Positions 33,225 to 44,022 are shown, numbered from the stretch's first letter. The stretch: DNA of 64,000 nucleotides from Streptomyces sp. CMB-StM0423 (GCF_002847285.1 NZ_CP025407.1:6575001-6639000), one strand, 5' to 3'. Notes: generated from the letters alone by a model not told the origin. Numbers and translations: made by a program.

Positions 33225-34124
33225 TCAGGCCCCGCCCGCCACCGCGACCTCCGCCGCCAGCCGCACGTTCCCCCGCACCGCCGCGAGGTTCGCCTCCAGC
33301 GACGCTCCCCGCGTGTGTTCCGTGAGATACCCCAGCAGGAACGGCGTGATCGCCTGTCCGCTCACCCCCTGCCGCCCCGCCTCCCGCAGCGCGTCCGCCA
33401 GCACCGCGTCGTGCACAGCCGGGTCCAACTGCTCGGCAGCCGGCACCGGGTTGGCCACGATCACCGCCGACGGCGGCACGTCCAGCTCCCGCTGGGCGCG
33501 CAGCACCGCCGCGACCTCCGCGGGCGTACGGACCGTCCACTCCACCGGCTCCCCGGACGTCCGCAGGTAGAACCCCGGGAACTCCGCCGTCCCGTAGCCG
33601 AGGACCGTCACGCCCAGCGTTTCCAGGCGCTGCAGCGTCGCCGGCACGTCCAGGATCGACTTCACCCCCGCGCACACCACCGCGATCCGCGTCCCGGCCA
33701 GCAGCCGCAGGTCGGCCGACTCGTCCTGCGACTGGGTCCACTCCCGGTGCACCCCGCCGAGACCGCCGGTGGCGAAGACGCCGATGCCGGTGCGGGCCGC
33801 GAGGAACGCCGTGGCCGCGACGGTCGTCGCGCCGCTCGCGCCGAGGGCGGCGGCCGGCGCGAGGTCGCGTACGGTCAGCTTGCGCACGGTGTCGTCGGAG
33901 GCGATCCGCTCCAACTGGGCCCTGCCGAGCCCGACATGCGGCGTGCCGTCGAGGACGGCGATGGTGGCGGGCACCGCGCCCGCCGAGCGGACGATGTCCT
34001 CCAGCTCGGCCGCCACCTGCAGATTGCGGGGGCGGGGCAGGCCGTGGGCGATGATCGTCGACTCCAGCGCGACGACCGGCCGCCGGTCCGCGAGCGCGGC
34101 GCGTACCTCGTCAGTCAGGTGCAT
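33225..34124 (-). CDS. psuG: Pseudouridine-5'-phosphate glycosidase
   Basis: PsuG breaks the C-C glycosidic bond of pseudouridine 5'-phosphate to uracil and ribose 5-phosphate. The 299-residue product is full length and has Glu21 in ALESTIIAHGLPRP, Lys82, Asp138 in SQDESADL and Lys155 in CAGVKSILD. These are positions matching, as I recall, the catalytic set of the E. coli enzyme with its covalent Lys. A large conserved block FATGGLGGVHRE is present. It is first in a psuG-psuK operon. TACCGT lies 6 nt before its ATG, suggesting a leaderless mRNA. Confidence 0.93.
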   Translation of the reverse strand: MHLTDEVRAALADRRPVVALESTIIAHGLPRPRNLQVAAELEDIVRSAGAVPATIAVLDGTPHVGLGRAQLERIASDDTVRKLTVRDLAPAAALGASGATTVAATAFLAARTGIGVFATGGLGGVHREWTQSQDESADLRLLAGTRIAVVCAGVKSILDVPATLQRLETLGVTVLGYGTAEFPGFYLRTSGEPVEWTVRTPAEVAAVLRAQRELDVPPSAVIVANPVPAAEQLDPAVHDAVLADALREAGRQGVSGQAITPFLLGYLTEHTRGASLEANLAAVRGNVRLAAEVAVAGGA

Positions 34125-34130
34125 GCGCCC

Positions 34131-34136
34131 ACGGTA
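34131..34136 (-). promoter_or_regulatory. -10 box for leaderless psuG mRNA
   Basis: On the minus strand TACCGT ends 6 nt before ATG 34124. Confidence 0.55.
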
Positions 34137-34165
34137 CGTGCTGGGCGTAGCCCGGTGATCAGCCC

Positions 34166-34639
34166 CTACGTGTCGTACAGGCCGTCCCACGGCTCGTGGA
34201 ACCCGAGCCGGTCCGGGTACAACTCCGCCCAGTCCGGCTCGTCTTCACCGGCGCCCGCGGCCGGCTCCGCGTGCCGCTCCGCGACCAGCCCGAAGCGGAT
34301 CCCGTCCACCGACACCTCGAACGGCCTGATCGCGATGTCGCCGAACACCAGCCCGGGCAGCTCGTCGAGCCAGCCCTCCATCTTCGCGTCCATCCGCCCG
34401 TCCGCCGGCACGCCGGGGCCCGGGGTCCAGATGTCGGAGCCGGTGTGGTGGCCGTCGGCGTCGAAGCGGTGCAGCACGGCGTACCAGCGGCGGTGCTCCA
34501 GCCAGTCGGGGCCCATGCGGTAGTCGGGCGGGTACGCGGCGGTGATCGAGGCGAGGAACTGCCCGTCGTCGTAACGGCCGATGTTCTCGGTGCGGTAGCC
34601 GGGCTCGTGACGTATCGGGATGACCTCAGGGATCGCCAT
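34166..34639 (-). CDS. Conserved hypothetical protein
   Basis: The 157-residue cytoplasmic protein is rich in Trp, Asp and Pro, with segments GRYDDGQFLASITAAYP, RRWYAVLHRFDADGHHTGSD and LVFGDIAIRPFEVSVDG. I recall related short Streptomyces proteins but no function. The start at 34639 is supported by TAAGGT seven nt upstream. It is followed 41 nt later by psuG on the same strand, but psuG has its own -10 box. Confidence 0.75.
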   Translation of the reverse strand: MAIPEVIPIRHEPGYRTENIGRYDDGQFLASITAAYPPDYRMGPDWLEHRRWYAVLHRFDADGHHTGSDIWTPGPGVPADGRMDAKMEGWLDELPGLVFGDIAIRPFEVSVDGIRFGLVAERHAEPAAGAGEDEPDWAELYPDRLGFHEPWDGLYDT

Positions 34640-34646
34640 GGCCCAG

Positions 34647-34652
34647 ACCTTA
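34647..34652 (-). promoter_or_regulatory. -10 box for the 34639 hypothetical gene
   Basis: On the minus strand TAAGGT ends 7 nt before ATG 34639. Confidence 0.5.
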
Positions 34653-34758
34653 AGGGGTGGCCGCGGCGGCCGGCATCCGGGTCCCGGTCGGCGCGCGCGG
34701 CGGACCCGCCGGCGCAAGCAGGCGGACGCGCGGGGGATACGCGGGCGGCGTCAGCCCT

Positions 34759-34764
34759 TACCGT
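34759..34764 (+). promoter_or_regulatory. -10 box for leaderless HAD-like gene
   Basis: TACCGT ends 6 nt before ATG 34771. Confidence 0.55.
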
Positions 34765-34770
34765 CGATGG

Positions 34771-35337
34771 ATGGACGACGTTGACCGCGCTGCCGACCCG
34801 GACGCCGCCCCCGACGCTCCTGACGCCCCCGCCCGTCCGCTCCTCCTGCTGGACGTCGACGGGCCCCTCAACCCGTACGCCGCGCGCGTACAGCCGCCGG
34901 GCTACGGCGAGTACGTGGTCACCGGCATGCCCGCGGGGCCCATCCGGCTGTGGCTGTGCCCGGCGCACGGGGAGCGGCTGCTGTCGCTGCCGTACGAACT
35001 GGTGTGGGCCACGACGTGGATGCACGAGGCCAACACCGTCATCGGCGACCGGGTGCTGGGGCTGCCGCCGCTGCCGGTCATCGAGTGGCCGTCGATGTTC
35101 ACGACCGACGACCCTGACGGGCTGTACTGGAAGACGCGGCAGGTCGCCGCCTGGACCGCCGGGCGGACGTTCGCCTGGGTGGACGACGAGATCACCGCGG
35201 CGGACACGGCGTGGATCGAGGAGCACCACGCGGGGGAGGCGCTGCTGCGGCGGATCGACCCCGCGCGCGGGCTGGTGGAGGAGGACTTCGAGGCGCTGGA
35301 GGCGTGGGCCGGGGAACGGGACCAGACCCGCCCGTGA
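34771..35337 (+). CDS. HAD-like hydrolase-fold protein
   Basis: The 188-residue protein has the HAD motif I variant LLLLDVDGPLNPYAA (two Asp) after a ~22-residue Asp/Ala/Pro-rich arm. A cap-like region ELVWATTWMHEANTVIGDRV and a late acidic motif FAWVDDEITAADTAW fit motif IV. It resembles the HAD domain class found in RNA-repair-type multidomain proteins, here free-standing. Substrate is unknown. Confidence 0.78.
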   Translation: MDDVDRAADPDAAPDAPDAPARPLLLLDVDGPLNPYAARVQPPGYGEYVVTGMPAGPIRLWLCPAHGERLLSLPYELVWATTWMHEANTVIGDRVLGLPPLPVIEWPSMFTTDDPDGLYWKTRQVAAWTAGRTFAWVDDEITAADTAWIEEHHAGEALLRRIDPARGLVEEDFEALEAWAGERDQTRP

Positions 35338-35375
35338 CGGGCCGCGGCCCCCTTCGCCGCCCTTCCCGCCAGGCG

Positions 35376-35918
35376 TCAGCCGTCCGCCATCTCCAGCAGC
35401 TTGAGGACCGTGTTCCAGTTGCGGGCCGTCGCCGTCACCGCCAGCCTGCGGCCGGAGAAGTCGGCCGCCAGCTTCGACCGCCCGATCCCGCCGGGGCACC
35501 AGACGTAGACGACGCGGTCCCCGATCGCGAACCTGTCGGGCGCGTACGACGCGGGGTCGGCGGTACGGAACCACGCGTCGGCAGGTGCGGGCCCGGAGAG
35601 GAACACCGCGAGGAACCGGGCCGGTTCCGCGGCGCCCTCCGGCAGCGGGTTGCCGGCGACGACGGCCGCGATCTCGTCCCGCGTGCGCGCGACGACCGGT
35701 ATCCGCAGGCCGAACTCCCGCTCCACGACCGCCTCGACGGCCGCGGCGGTCTTCTCCGGCGGCGTGCCCGGATCGTCGAAGACGACGTTCCCGCTGGCCA
35801 CGTACGTGGCGACGCCGCCGAAGCCGTGGTCGGTCAGCGCCTTGCGCAGCCCGGCCATGGGGACCTTGTTCTTGCCGCCGACGTTGATGCCGCGCAGCAG
35901 GGCGATCTGCTTGCTCAC
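35376..35918 (-). CDS. DUF1697 family protein
   Basis: The 180-residue protein has the family hallmark N-terminus IALLRGINVGGKNKVPMAGL, then TYVASGNVVFDD and the tail LAVTATARNWNTVLKLLEMA. The family has no assigned biochemical function. GTG 35918 is preceded by GGGAGG about 10 nt upstream. Full length for the family. Confidence 0.92.
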   Translation of the reverse strand: MSKQIALLRGINVGGKNKVPMAGLRKALTDHGFGGVATYVASGNVVFDDPGTPPEKTAAAVEAVVEREFGLRIPVVARTRDEIAAVVAGNPLPEGAAEPARFLAVFLSGPAPADAWFRTADPASYAPDRFAIGDRVVYVWCPGGIGRSKLAADFSGRRLAVTATARNWNTVLKLLEMADG

Positions 35919-35994
35919 GCCCGGCGCCTCCCTTGCCCGTCCGTCCGGCCCGCCCGCGCACCGCGGCCGGGCGATGGCCGTCCTCCTCGCACCG

Positions 35995-36522
35995 TCAGAA
36001 CAGCGGCTCCGGCAGCACGCCTTCCAGCGCCAGCAGGCTCCGCTTCGTGTCGAGCCCGCCGCCGAAGCCGCCCAGGCCGCCGGCGCTCTCGACCACGCGG
36101 TGGCAGGGGACCACGATCGGCAGCGGGTTCGACGCCATGGCCCGGCCGACCGCCTGCGCGGCGCCGGGCTCCCCGACGCGGTCGGCGAGGAACTGATAGC
36201 TGACCACCGAGCCGAACGGCACCTCGGCCGCCAGCTCCTCCAGCACCCGCCGGTTGAAGCCGTCGGACAGCGACCAGTCCAGCTCCAGCCGGAACTCCTT
36301 CAGCTCGCCCGCGAAATACTCCCGCAACTGCCGCTCGGCCACCGCTATGTGCGCCGCGGGACCCGCGGGCTCCTCCCGGCCGGCTGGGCCCTCGGCGCCC
36401 GGCTTGGCGTGGAACCCGACCTTGACCAGCCCCCGGTCCGTGGCGGCGAGGAGCAGCGGGCCGATCGGCGAGTCGACCACCCGGCGGCCCTGCCGGGGTG
36501 CGATGGCATCGGTGGCGTCCAT
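35995..36522 (-). CDS. ogt: Methylated-DNA--[protein]-cysteine S-methyltransferase
   Basis: This suicide enzyme reverses O6-alkylguanine. The 175-residue protein has the active-site motif IVVPCHRVV with Cys140, the DNA-recognition block VPFGSVVSYQFLADRVGEPG and AAQAVGRAMASNPLP. It lacks an Ada N-terminal domain. A TACGCT box lies 6 nt before the ATG. Direct-reversal repair thus sits close to the uvr genes. Confidence 0.94.
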   Translation of the reverse strand: MDATDAIAPRQGRRVVDSPIGPLLLAATDRGLVKVGFHAKPGAEGPAGREEPAGPAAHIAVAERQLREYFAGELKEFRLELDWSLSDGFNRRVLEELAAEVPFGSVVSYQFLADRVGEPGAAQAVGRAMASNPLPIVVPCHRVVESAGGLGGFGGGLDTKRSLLALEGVLPEPLF

Positions 36523-36528
36523 GCCGCG

Positions 36529-36534
36529 AGCGTA
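36529..36534 (-). promoter_or_regulatory. -10 box for leaderless ogt mRNA
   Basis: On the minus strand TACGCT ends 6 nt before ATG 36522. Confidence 0.6.
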
Positions 36535-36697
36535 GGACACGGCACTGACAACCGCAGGCGACCGCGCCCCGCACCGGCAGCCCGCCCAACGCGACAAATC
36601 GGCCGCGTACCGATTGCGTATCGGCTGCGCCGCGGGCGGTGGAAACATTTCGGTCGCGACTCGCACAGACCTACGATTCCCTCTGGTTGCCCTGTAC

Positions 36698-36711
36698 ATC
36701 TGTCGACAGAT
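36698..36711. promoter_or_regulatory. Inverted repeat in the MHYT gene leader
   Basis: ATCTGTCGACAGAT is a perfect 14-bp palindrome, followed by two GTAGACCC copies 14 nt apart. It lies 34 nt before the start of the MHYT gene and downstream of a possible TACGAT -10 (36672-36677). It could be an operator; no regulator is assigned. Confidence 0.5.
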
Positions 36712-36745
36712 CTGTAGACCCATCAGTAGACCCGGGAGTCACTCC

Positions 36746-37603
36746 GTGCTTGCTGCCCCCGTGCCCGTCGACGGGTTCACGTATGGCCTGCTCACCCCCG
36801 TCACCGCCTTCATCATGGCCGCGGTCGGCAGTGCCCTGGGGCTGCGCTGCACCATGCGGGCGCTGACCGTCGAGCCCGCGCGGCGGGCGGGCTGGCTGCT
36901 GCTCGGCGCGGTCGCCATCGGCACGGGCATCTTCACCATGCACTTCATCGCGATGATGGGCTTCACGGCCGACTCCGTCCACATCAGCTACAACGTGCCG
37001 ATCACGCTGGCGAGCCTCGGCGTGGCCATCGTCGTCGTCGGCATCGGCGTCTTCATCGTCGGCTACCTCGGCCGCACCGCGTTCGCCCTCACCACCGGCG
37101 GCATCGTCACCGGGCTCGGCGTCGCTGCCATGCACTACCTGGGCATGGCGGGGATGAAGATGGACCGGGGCCGGCTGGTCTACGACGGCACGGTCGTGGC
37201 GCTGTCCGTGCTCATCGCCGTGGTCGCCGCCACCGCCGCGCTGTGGCTGTCGATGACCGTGAAGCGGTTCGGCGTCGCGGTGGGCGCCGCCCTGATCATG
37301 GGCGTGGCCGTCTCCGGCATGCACTACACCGGGATGGCGGCGCTGGAGGTGCAGGCCCACGCCGCCAACGCGGCTGCGGAGGGCAGGAGCCCGGCGGAGA
37401 TCCTGGCGCCGATCCTGATCGGTCCCGTGCTGCTGCTGGTGTTCGTCGGGCTGTTCGTCGGCATGGACCCGCTGGAGAACGAGTGGCGGGTGTCCGTGGC
37501 CGACGAGGGCATCGTGGGCGGGGACGCCGCCGCTCCCGAGCCCGCGGGCTCGGGAGCGACGTCGTACTTCGAACGGCACGGCGGCCGGCCGGGCGGTATC
37601 TGA
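36746..37603 (+). CDS. MHYT-domain integral membrane protein
   Basis: The 285-residue protein has about seven membrane spans and three MHYT-type motifs: MHFIAMMGF (65-73), MHYLGMAGM (129-137) and MHYTGMAAL (192-200). The paired His/Met residues are proposed in the family to bind copper and sense gases. It lacks the GGDEF/EAL output domains often fused to MHYT, so signalling would need a partner. GTG 36746 has GGGAG about 8 nt upstream. The C-terminal ~50 residues are polar and cytoplasmic. Confidence 0.9.
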   Translation: MLAAPVPVDGFTYGLLTPVTAFIMAAVGSALGLRCTMRALTVEPARRAGWLLLGAVAIGTGIFTMHFIAMMGFTADSVHISYNVPITLASLGVAIVVVGIGVFIVGYLGRTAFALTTGGIVTGLGVAAMHYLGMAGMKMDRGRLVYDGTVVALSVLIAVVAATAALWLSMTVKRFGVAVGAALIMGVAVSGMHYTGMAALEVQAHAANAAAEGRSPAEILAPILIGPVLLLVFVGLFVGMDPLENEWRVSVADEGIVGGDAAAPEPAGSGATSYFERHGGRPGGI

Positions 37604-37735
37604 CCCCATCTGACCCCGCGGGCCGGGCCCGGGGGCGGACCGGGAGGCTCTACGGACCGGGGGCCCCGGCCGATCAGGCGCCCCGGGCCTACGGCCCGCC
37701 GTCCCCGGCCCGTGCCGGAAGACCGCCGGCGGCCG

Positions 37736-38662
37736 CTACTCCGCGGCGACCCCGAACCCGGCGTCCGCCAGCGCCTCGGCGATCAGGTCGGGCTTGTTGG
37801 TGATGATGCCGTCCGCGCCCCACTCGGCCAACTGGACGGCCCGCGCCGGGTCGTCGACCGTCCACGTGTAAGCCTCCAACTGCTTGCCGTGCGGTCCCTT
37901 CAGGGCGTGCACGGCCGCGTAGTACTCCGCGGACATGGTGCCGTGGTTGGAGTTGATCTGGTCCGAGAAGGTGGCGTACTCGGGCAGGTCCGCCACCGCC
38001 GGGGCGCCGAGGAAGCCGGTCTTCACGTCCGGCCGCAGCTCGTGCACGGTCTTGATGGAGTCCGCGCCGAAGCTCTGCACGACCAGCTTGTTCTTCACGG
38101 CCGCGCGGCTCAGCCAGCCGCTCTTGCGCAGCTCGGTGAGGATCTCCTTCTCGATCCCCGGGTACAGCTCCGGCTTCTTGATCTCCAGCACCAGCTTCTG
38201 GTGGTTCTGCGTGACCCGCTTCATGTACTGGTCCAGGGTCGGCACCCGCGTGCCGGCCCACTCCTCGCCCTTCCAGCTACCGGCGTCGAGCGTGCGGATC
38301 TCCTTCCAGGTGAAGTCGGAGACCTTCCAGGGGGCGCGGTCGGGGAACACCTCCTCCACGTTGGTGGTCCTGGCGAGCGTGTCGTCGTGCATGATGACCA
38401 GCTCGCCGTCCTTGCTGCGCTGCACGTCGTTCTCGACCCAGTCGATCCCCATGTCACGGGCCGTGTCGATGGCGGCGAGGGTGTTCTCGGGGGCGTATGC
38501 GGAGGCGCCGCGGTGCGCGACGGTCACGATCGGTGCGGCGGAATCGGAGTCGGCTGCGGGCTCGGCAGCGGTCGCGGTGGCGGACGTGGCGGCCGCGGTG
38601 AGCACGAGGCCGGCCAGCGCCGTCAGAGCGCCGGACGCGCGCGTAAGCGTGCGGGAGGGCAT
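37736..38662 (-). CDS. glpQ: Secreted glycerophosphodiester phosphodiesterase
   Basis: The enzyme hydrolyses glycerophosphodiesters or teichoic-acid-type phosphodiesters outside the cell. The 308-residue protein has a signal peptide (about 1-33, Ala-rich), then the GDPD catalytic set: AHRGASAYAPENT (His50, Arg51, Glu59), DWVENDVQRSKDGELVIMHD with metal/catalytic acids and His, and LVLEIKKPE. The C-terminal VDDPARAVQLAEWGADGIIT is family typical. ATG 38662 has GAGGAG about 6 nt upstream. Upstream GTTCA elements may form a PhoP-controlled site. I recall that the homologous Streptomyces glpQ2 also lies near uvrB. Confidence 0.93.
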   Translation of the reverse strand: MPSRTLTRASGALTALAGLVLTAAATSATATAAEPAADSDSAAPIVTVAHRGASAYAPENTLAAIDTARDMGIDWVENDVQRSKDGELVIMHDDTLARTTNVEEVFPDRAPWKVSDFTWKEIRTLDAGSWKGEEWAGTRVPTLDQYMKRVTQNHQKLVLEIKKPELYPGIEKEILTELRKSGWLSRAAVKNKLVVQSFGADSIKTVHELRPDVKTGFLGAPAVADLPEYATFSDQINSNHGTMSAEYYAAVHALKGPHGKQLEAYTWTVDDPARAVQLAEWGADGIITNKPDLIAEALADAGFGVAAE

Positions 38663-38746
38663 GCAGTCTCCTCGACTAGAGGTGATCACTTGTCGCCGCA
38701 GGGTCCCAGTGGCAGGCGACAGAGTACGAGGCCGGGGATGGCCAGA

Positions 38747-38775
38747 GATTGAACGCCGATATCGGCGCGGTGAAC
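38747..38775 (-). promoter_or_regulatory. Candidate PHO box upstream of glpQ
   Basis: On the minus strand GTTCACC (38775-38769) and GTTCAATC (38754-38747) are direct repeats 21 bp apart. They flank a 14-bp palindrome CGCCGATATCGGCG (38754-38767). Streptomyces PHO boxes are 11-bp GTTCACC repeats, so this fits loosely, without a good middle unit. Confidence 0.4.
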
Positions 38776-38949
38776 GCGTAGCGATTCCGGTCGGCGCAGG
38801 TGGCAGGCTTGAGGAAGCGCTTGCTATGCCGTTTCAGGGCCCGCCGATCTGGCTGGAAATGATCTGGTCGGTTGCCCGCGGCGTTCGGTATTGGTCCAGG
38901 TCGGCGAGGACCCCGGGGCGATGCGCGGCGCGTTGTCAGCGGCGGGTCG

Positions 38950-38955
38950 TACGGT
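38950..38955 (+). promoter_or_regulatory. -10 box for leaderless uvrB mRNA
   Basis: TACGGT ends 6 nt before ATG 38962. Confidence 0.55.
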
Positions 38956-38961
38956 GGGGGC

Positions 38962-41094
<2,133 letters not shown>

Positions 41095-41287
41095 AGCCGG
41101 GTTGTGCGGGGCGTGGGAGCGCCCCCGGGCGTACGCGGAGCGTGGCCGTCCGGGAGCGCACAACCGGTGGTGTGTAGCAGGAGCGCCACAAATCCTCCTC
41201 CGGGGGGAGCACGGGGCCGCTGTCCTGCGTAATGTGCGTGGCAGCGCGCCGGTCATGGCGTGTTCGGAGCAGGAGGGGAACGTAAGC

Positions 41288-41866
41288 GTGTCGATCAACT
41301 TGTCCAAGGGTCAGGCCATCAGCCTGCAGAAGTCCGATGGCGGCACCCTCAGCTCGGTCCGCATGGGGCTGGGCTGGCAGGCCGCCGAACGGCGCGGTCT
41401 CTTCGGTAAGCGCACGCGCGAGATCGACCTCGACGCCTCCGCCGTGCTCTTCGCCGACAAGGAGCCCGTCGACGTGGTGTTCTTCCAGCACCTCGTGAGC
41501 GACGACGGCTCGGTGCGGCACACCGGTGACAACCTCGTCGGCGGCGCGGGCCAGGGCGGTGACGACGAGTCGATCCTGGTGGACCTGCAGCGCGTGCCGG
41601 TGCACATCGACCAGATCATCTTCACCGTGAACTCGTTCACCGGCCAGACCTTCGAAGAGGTGCAGAACGCGTTCTGCCGGCTCGTGGACGAGAGCAACGG
41701 CCAGGAGCTGGCGCGCTACACGCTCACCGGCGGCGGCACGTACACCGCCCAGATCATGGCGAAGGTGCACCGTACGGGGTCCGGCTGGGGCATGACCGCC
41801 CTCGGCTCGCCGGCCAACGGCCGTACGTTCCAGGACCTGATGCCGTCGATCCAGCCGCTTCTCTAG
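41288..41866 (+). CDS. terD: TerD-family stress protein
   Basis: TerD-family proteins are calcium-binding, tellurite- and stress-linked factors. The 192-residue protein has VSINLSKGQAISL, MGLGWQAAERRGLFGKRT, the acidic strand EIDLDASAVLF, and HTGDNLVGGAGQGGDDESIL, the Ca2+-site block. It ends in LALG-like GMTALGSPANGRTFQDLMP. GTG 41288 follows a GGAGGGG site. It is followed 72 nt later by a TerD-FtsK-like fusion and then terC, forming a ter-type cluster. Confidence 0.93.
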   Translation: MSINLSKGQAISLQKSDGGTLSSVRMGLGWQAAERRGLFGKRTREIDLDASAVLFADKEPVDVVFFQHLVSDDGSVRHTGDNLVGGAGQGGDDESILVDLQRVPVHIDQIIFTVNSFTGQTFEEVQNAFCRLVDESNGQELARYTLTGGGTYTAQIMAKVHRTGSGWGMTALGSPANGRTFQDLMPSIQPLL

Positions 41867-41938
41867 GAGCGCGGGGACGACCGGTTTCCGAGGCATGACG
41901 CGACGTCGACGGCCGCAGCGAGTGCAGGGGAGGGCCGC

Positions 41939-44002
41939 ATGACGGCCGAGTTGGTCCGCGGGCAGAACCATCTGCTGCCGCAGACCCGGGTGGAGATCAG
42001 GATTTCGGCGGAGAGCCCGGTGACACCGGGCGCCACGCTGGGGGGAGAGGACGGCAGGGTCAGCGACCCGAGCCGGATCGCACACCCCGGTGCGCCGCAA
42101 CTGCCGGGCCTTGAGGTGCCGGTACAGGCGGCGGCGGAGCACCGGCTGGCGGTGGACCTGGATGCGGTGCCGCCGGACGTGGAGCGCGTGCACGTGCTGC
42201 TGGCGCTGCCCGCGGGCGTGCCGGGGCCGCGGAGCTTCGGCGCCATAGCGCCGCCGTCGGTGGCCGTCACGGGCCTCGACGGCACGGCGATCGCGCGGTT
42301 CGTCATCACCGGCCTGGACAGCGAGTCGGCGGTCACCGCCGTGGAGCTGTACCGGCGGGGCGACGCGTGGAAGATCCGGGCCGTGGGCCAGGGGTACGCG
42401 GGCGGGCTCGCCGCCATGCTCGCGGACCAGGGCCTGCCGGAGGCGCAGCAACTCGCCGCCGACATCGAGCGGGCGGTGGCCGAGGGGCTGGCGCGCGCCG
42501 TCGCCCCGGCGCCGCCGCCGGTCGCCGGCCAGCCGACCGGTCCCGGTGCCAGGCGGCCGCAACGGGCCGCCGAGGAGCGGCAGGCACAGGCAGGACCCGT
42601 CGACTACCGCCATCCGCGCCGCGCCGCGGCGGCGGGTGCCGCGGGCGCGTCGGGTGGTTCAAGTGGCGGACCGGGTACGCCTGGTGCGTCCGGTGCGCCG
42701 CGCGCCCCGGCGTCCGCCGCAGCGCCCCCGCCCCCCGGTGTCGGGGCCGGCGCGGGCGCGGGTGCGCGTTCCGGCGCCCCGGCGGGCGCGGGCAGCGCCG
42801 CCGGCGGCGTACCGCCGCAGTCCGGCCGCCCGCAGTCGGGCCCCTCCGCACCGGTCGCGGGCGACGCCCCCGGCTGGAGCATGGAGGAGCGGCTGTACAA
42901 CCAGGTCTGGGGCATGTTCGAGGACCTGGCCCGTACGGTCGCGGCGTACCGCAGCGCCGTCGACTTCGCCGACTCCCGGATGGACCGCGAGCTGGACCAG
43001 CTCCTGGCCGACCCGCGCGCGCGGATGGGCTCCATCGCCGACTCCGCGCGCGCCGAGGTGCTCGCCCGCCACTCCACCCTGGTGGACCGGGCGCGCGAGG
43101 TCCTCGACCGCGACCTCGGGCAGCTCGTCGCCGAGGCCGGCGTCGTCGAGCCCGCGCTGCCGCCCGCGTTCGCCTCCTGGGCGAGCCCCGTGTGGCACGA
43201 GTACGAGGTGCCCGAGGACGCCCCGATGGCCCTTCGCCTCGGCGACCTCCACCTGCCCGAGCACACCGAGCTGCGCGTTCCGCTGCTCGTACGGCTGCCC
43301 CTGCAGCGCGGCCTGTGGGTGGACAGCGGCACCTCCTCGCTCGGCCCCGGCGCGCTCGAAGGCGACCACGAGCACGGCTTCCCGGACTCCGCGGAGCGGC
43401 GCGCGCTGGCGCTCGACACCGCCGTGGCGCACGCCGCCCGGCTGCTGTCGGTGCACCCGGCGGGCGAGTTCAACGTGCACTTCATCGACCCGGGCGGCAC
43501 GGCCACCACGGCGCTCACCCCGCTGCTCCACTCCGGCGTCCTCGCCGAGCCGCCGCCGAAGGGCGCCGCGGGCGTCACCGACACCCTCACCCGGCTGACC
43601 CAGCGCATCGACCTCGTCCAGATGGCGCTGCGCAGCGGGGCGGCCGACGCGCTGCCGCCGGACCTGGACCCGGCGCAGCAGCTCCTGGTGGTCAACGACT
43701 TCCCGCACGGCTTCGACGACCGCGCCATCAACCAACTGCGGTATCTGGCGGACGAGGGTCCTTCGGTCGGCGTGCACCTGCTGGTCGTCGCCGACCGCGA
43801 GGACGCCAAGGGCTACGGCCCGCTGCTGGACCCGTTCTGGCGCGGCATGCTGCGGCTCACGCCCACCCCGGACGACCACCTGGCCGACCCCTGGATCGGC
43901 CACGCCTGGACATACGAACCGGCGCGCGCGCCGATGGGCAGCCGGGTGCTGGAACAGGTGCTGGCCCAGGTCGCGGCGGCCCGCAGGGCGCTGCGCCGCT
44001 GA
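41939..44002 (+). CDS. TerD-like domain fused to FtsK/HerA-like ATPase-fold domain
   Basis: The 687-residue protein has an N-terminal TerD-like beta region (about 1-175: ERVHVLLALPAGVPGPRSFG, GLDSESAVTAVELYRRGDAWKI). A long Pro/Ala/Gly linker follows (about 185-315), then a helical segment with RLYNQVWGMFEDLARTVAAY. The C-terminal FtsK/EccC-like block has LRVPLLVRLPLQRGLWVDSG where a P-loop would stand and LLVVNDFPHGFDDRAINQL as Walker-B-like strand. The P-loop lacks GxxxxGK[ST], so ATP hydrolysis is doubtful. ATG 41939 has GGGGAGGG just upstream. It sits between terD and terC. Confidence 0.8.
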   Translation: MTAELVRGQNHLLPQTRVEIRISAESPVTPGATLGGEDGRVSDPSRIAHPGAPQLPGLEVPVQAAAEHRLAVDLDAVPPDVERVHVLLALPAGVPGPRSFGAIAPPSVAVTGLDGTAIARFVITGLDSESAVTAVELYRRGDAWKIRAVGQGYAGGLAAMLADQGLPEAQQLAADIERAVAEGLARAVAPAPPPVAGQPTGPGARRPQRAAEERQAQAGPVDYRHPRRAAAAGAAGASGGSSGGPGTPGASGAPRAPASAAAPPPPGVGAGAGAGARSGAPAGAGSAAGGVPPQSGRPQSGPSAPVAGDAPGWSMEERLYNQVWGMFEDLARTVAAYRSAVDFADSRMDRELDQLLADPRARMGSIADSARAEVLARHSTLVDRAREVLDRDLGQLVAEAGVVEPALPPAFASWASPVWHEYEVPEDAPMALRLGDLHLPEHTELRVPLLVRLPLQRGLWVDSGTSSLGPGALEGDHEHGFPDSAERRALALDTAVAHAARLLSVHPAGEFNVHFIDPGGTATTALTPLLHSGVLAEPPPKGAAGVTDTLTRLTQRIDLVQMALRSGAADALPPDLDPAQQLLVVNDFPHGFDDRAINQLRYLADEGPSVGVHLLVVADREDAKGYGPLLDPFWRGMLRLTPTPDDHLADPWIGHAWTYEPARAPMGSRVLEQVLAQVAAARRALRR

Positions 44003-44022
44003 CGGGTCCGTACCGCGTCACA

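Noticed and set aside
38815..38822. AAGCGCTT as a second LacI-type operator
   Set aside because: The palindrome does not extend beyond 8 bp, too short to support in this DNA.
38663..38961. Search for an actinobacterial SOS box before uvrB (and before uvrA and uvrC)
   Set aside because: No GAACnnnnGTTC element was found in any of the three upstream regions.
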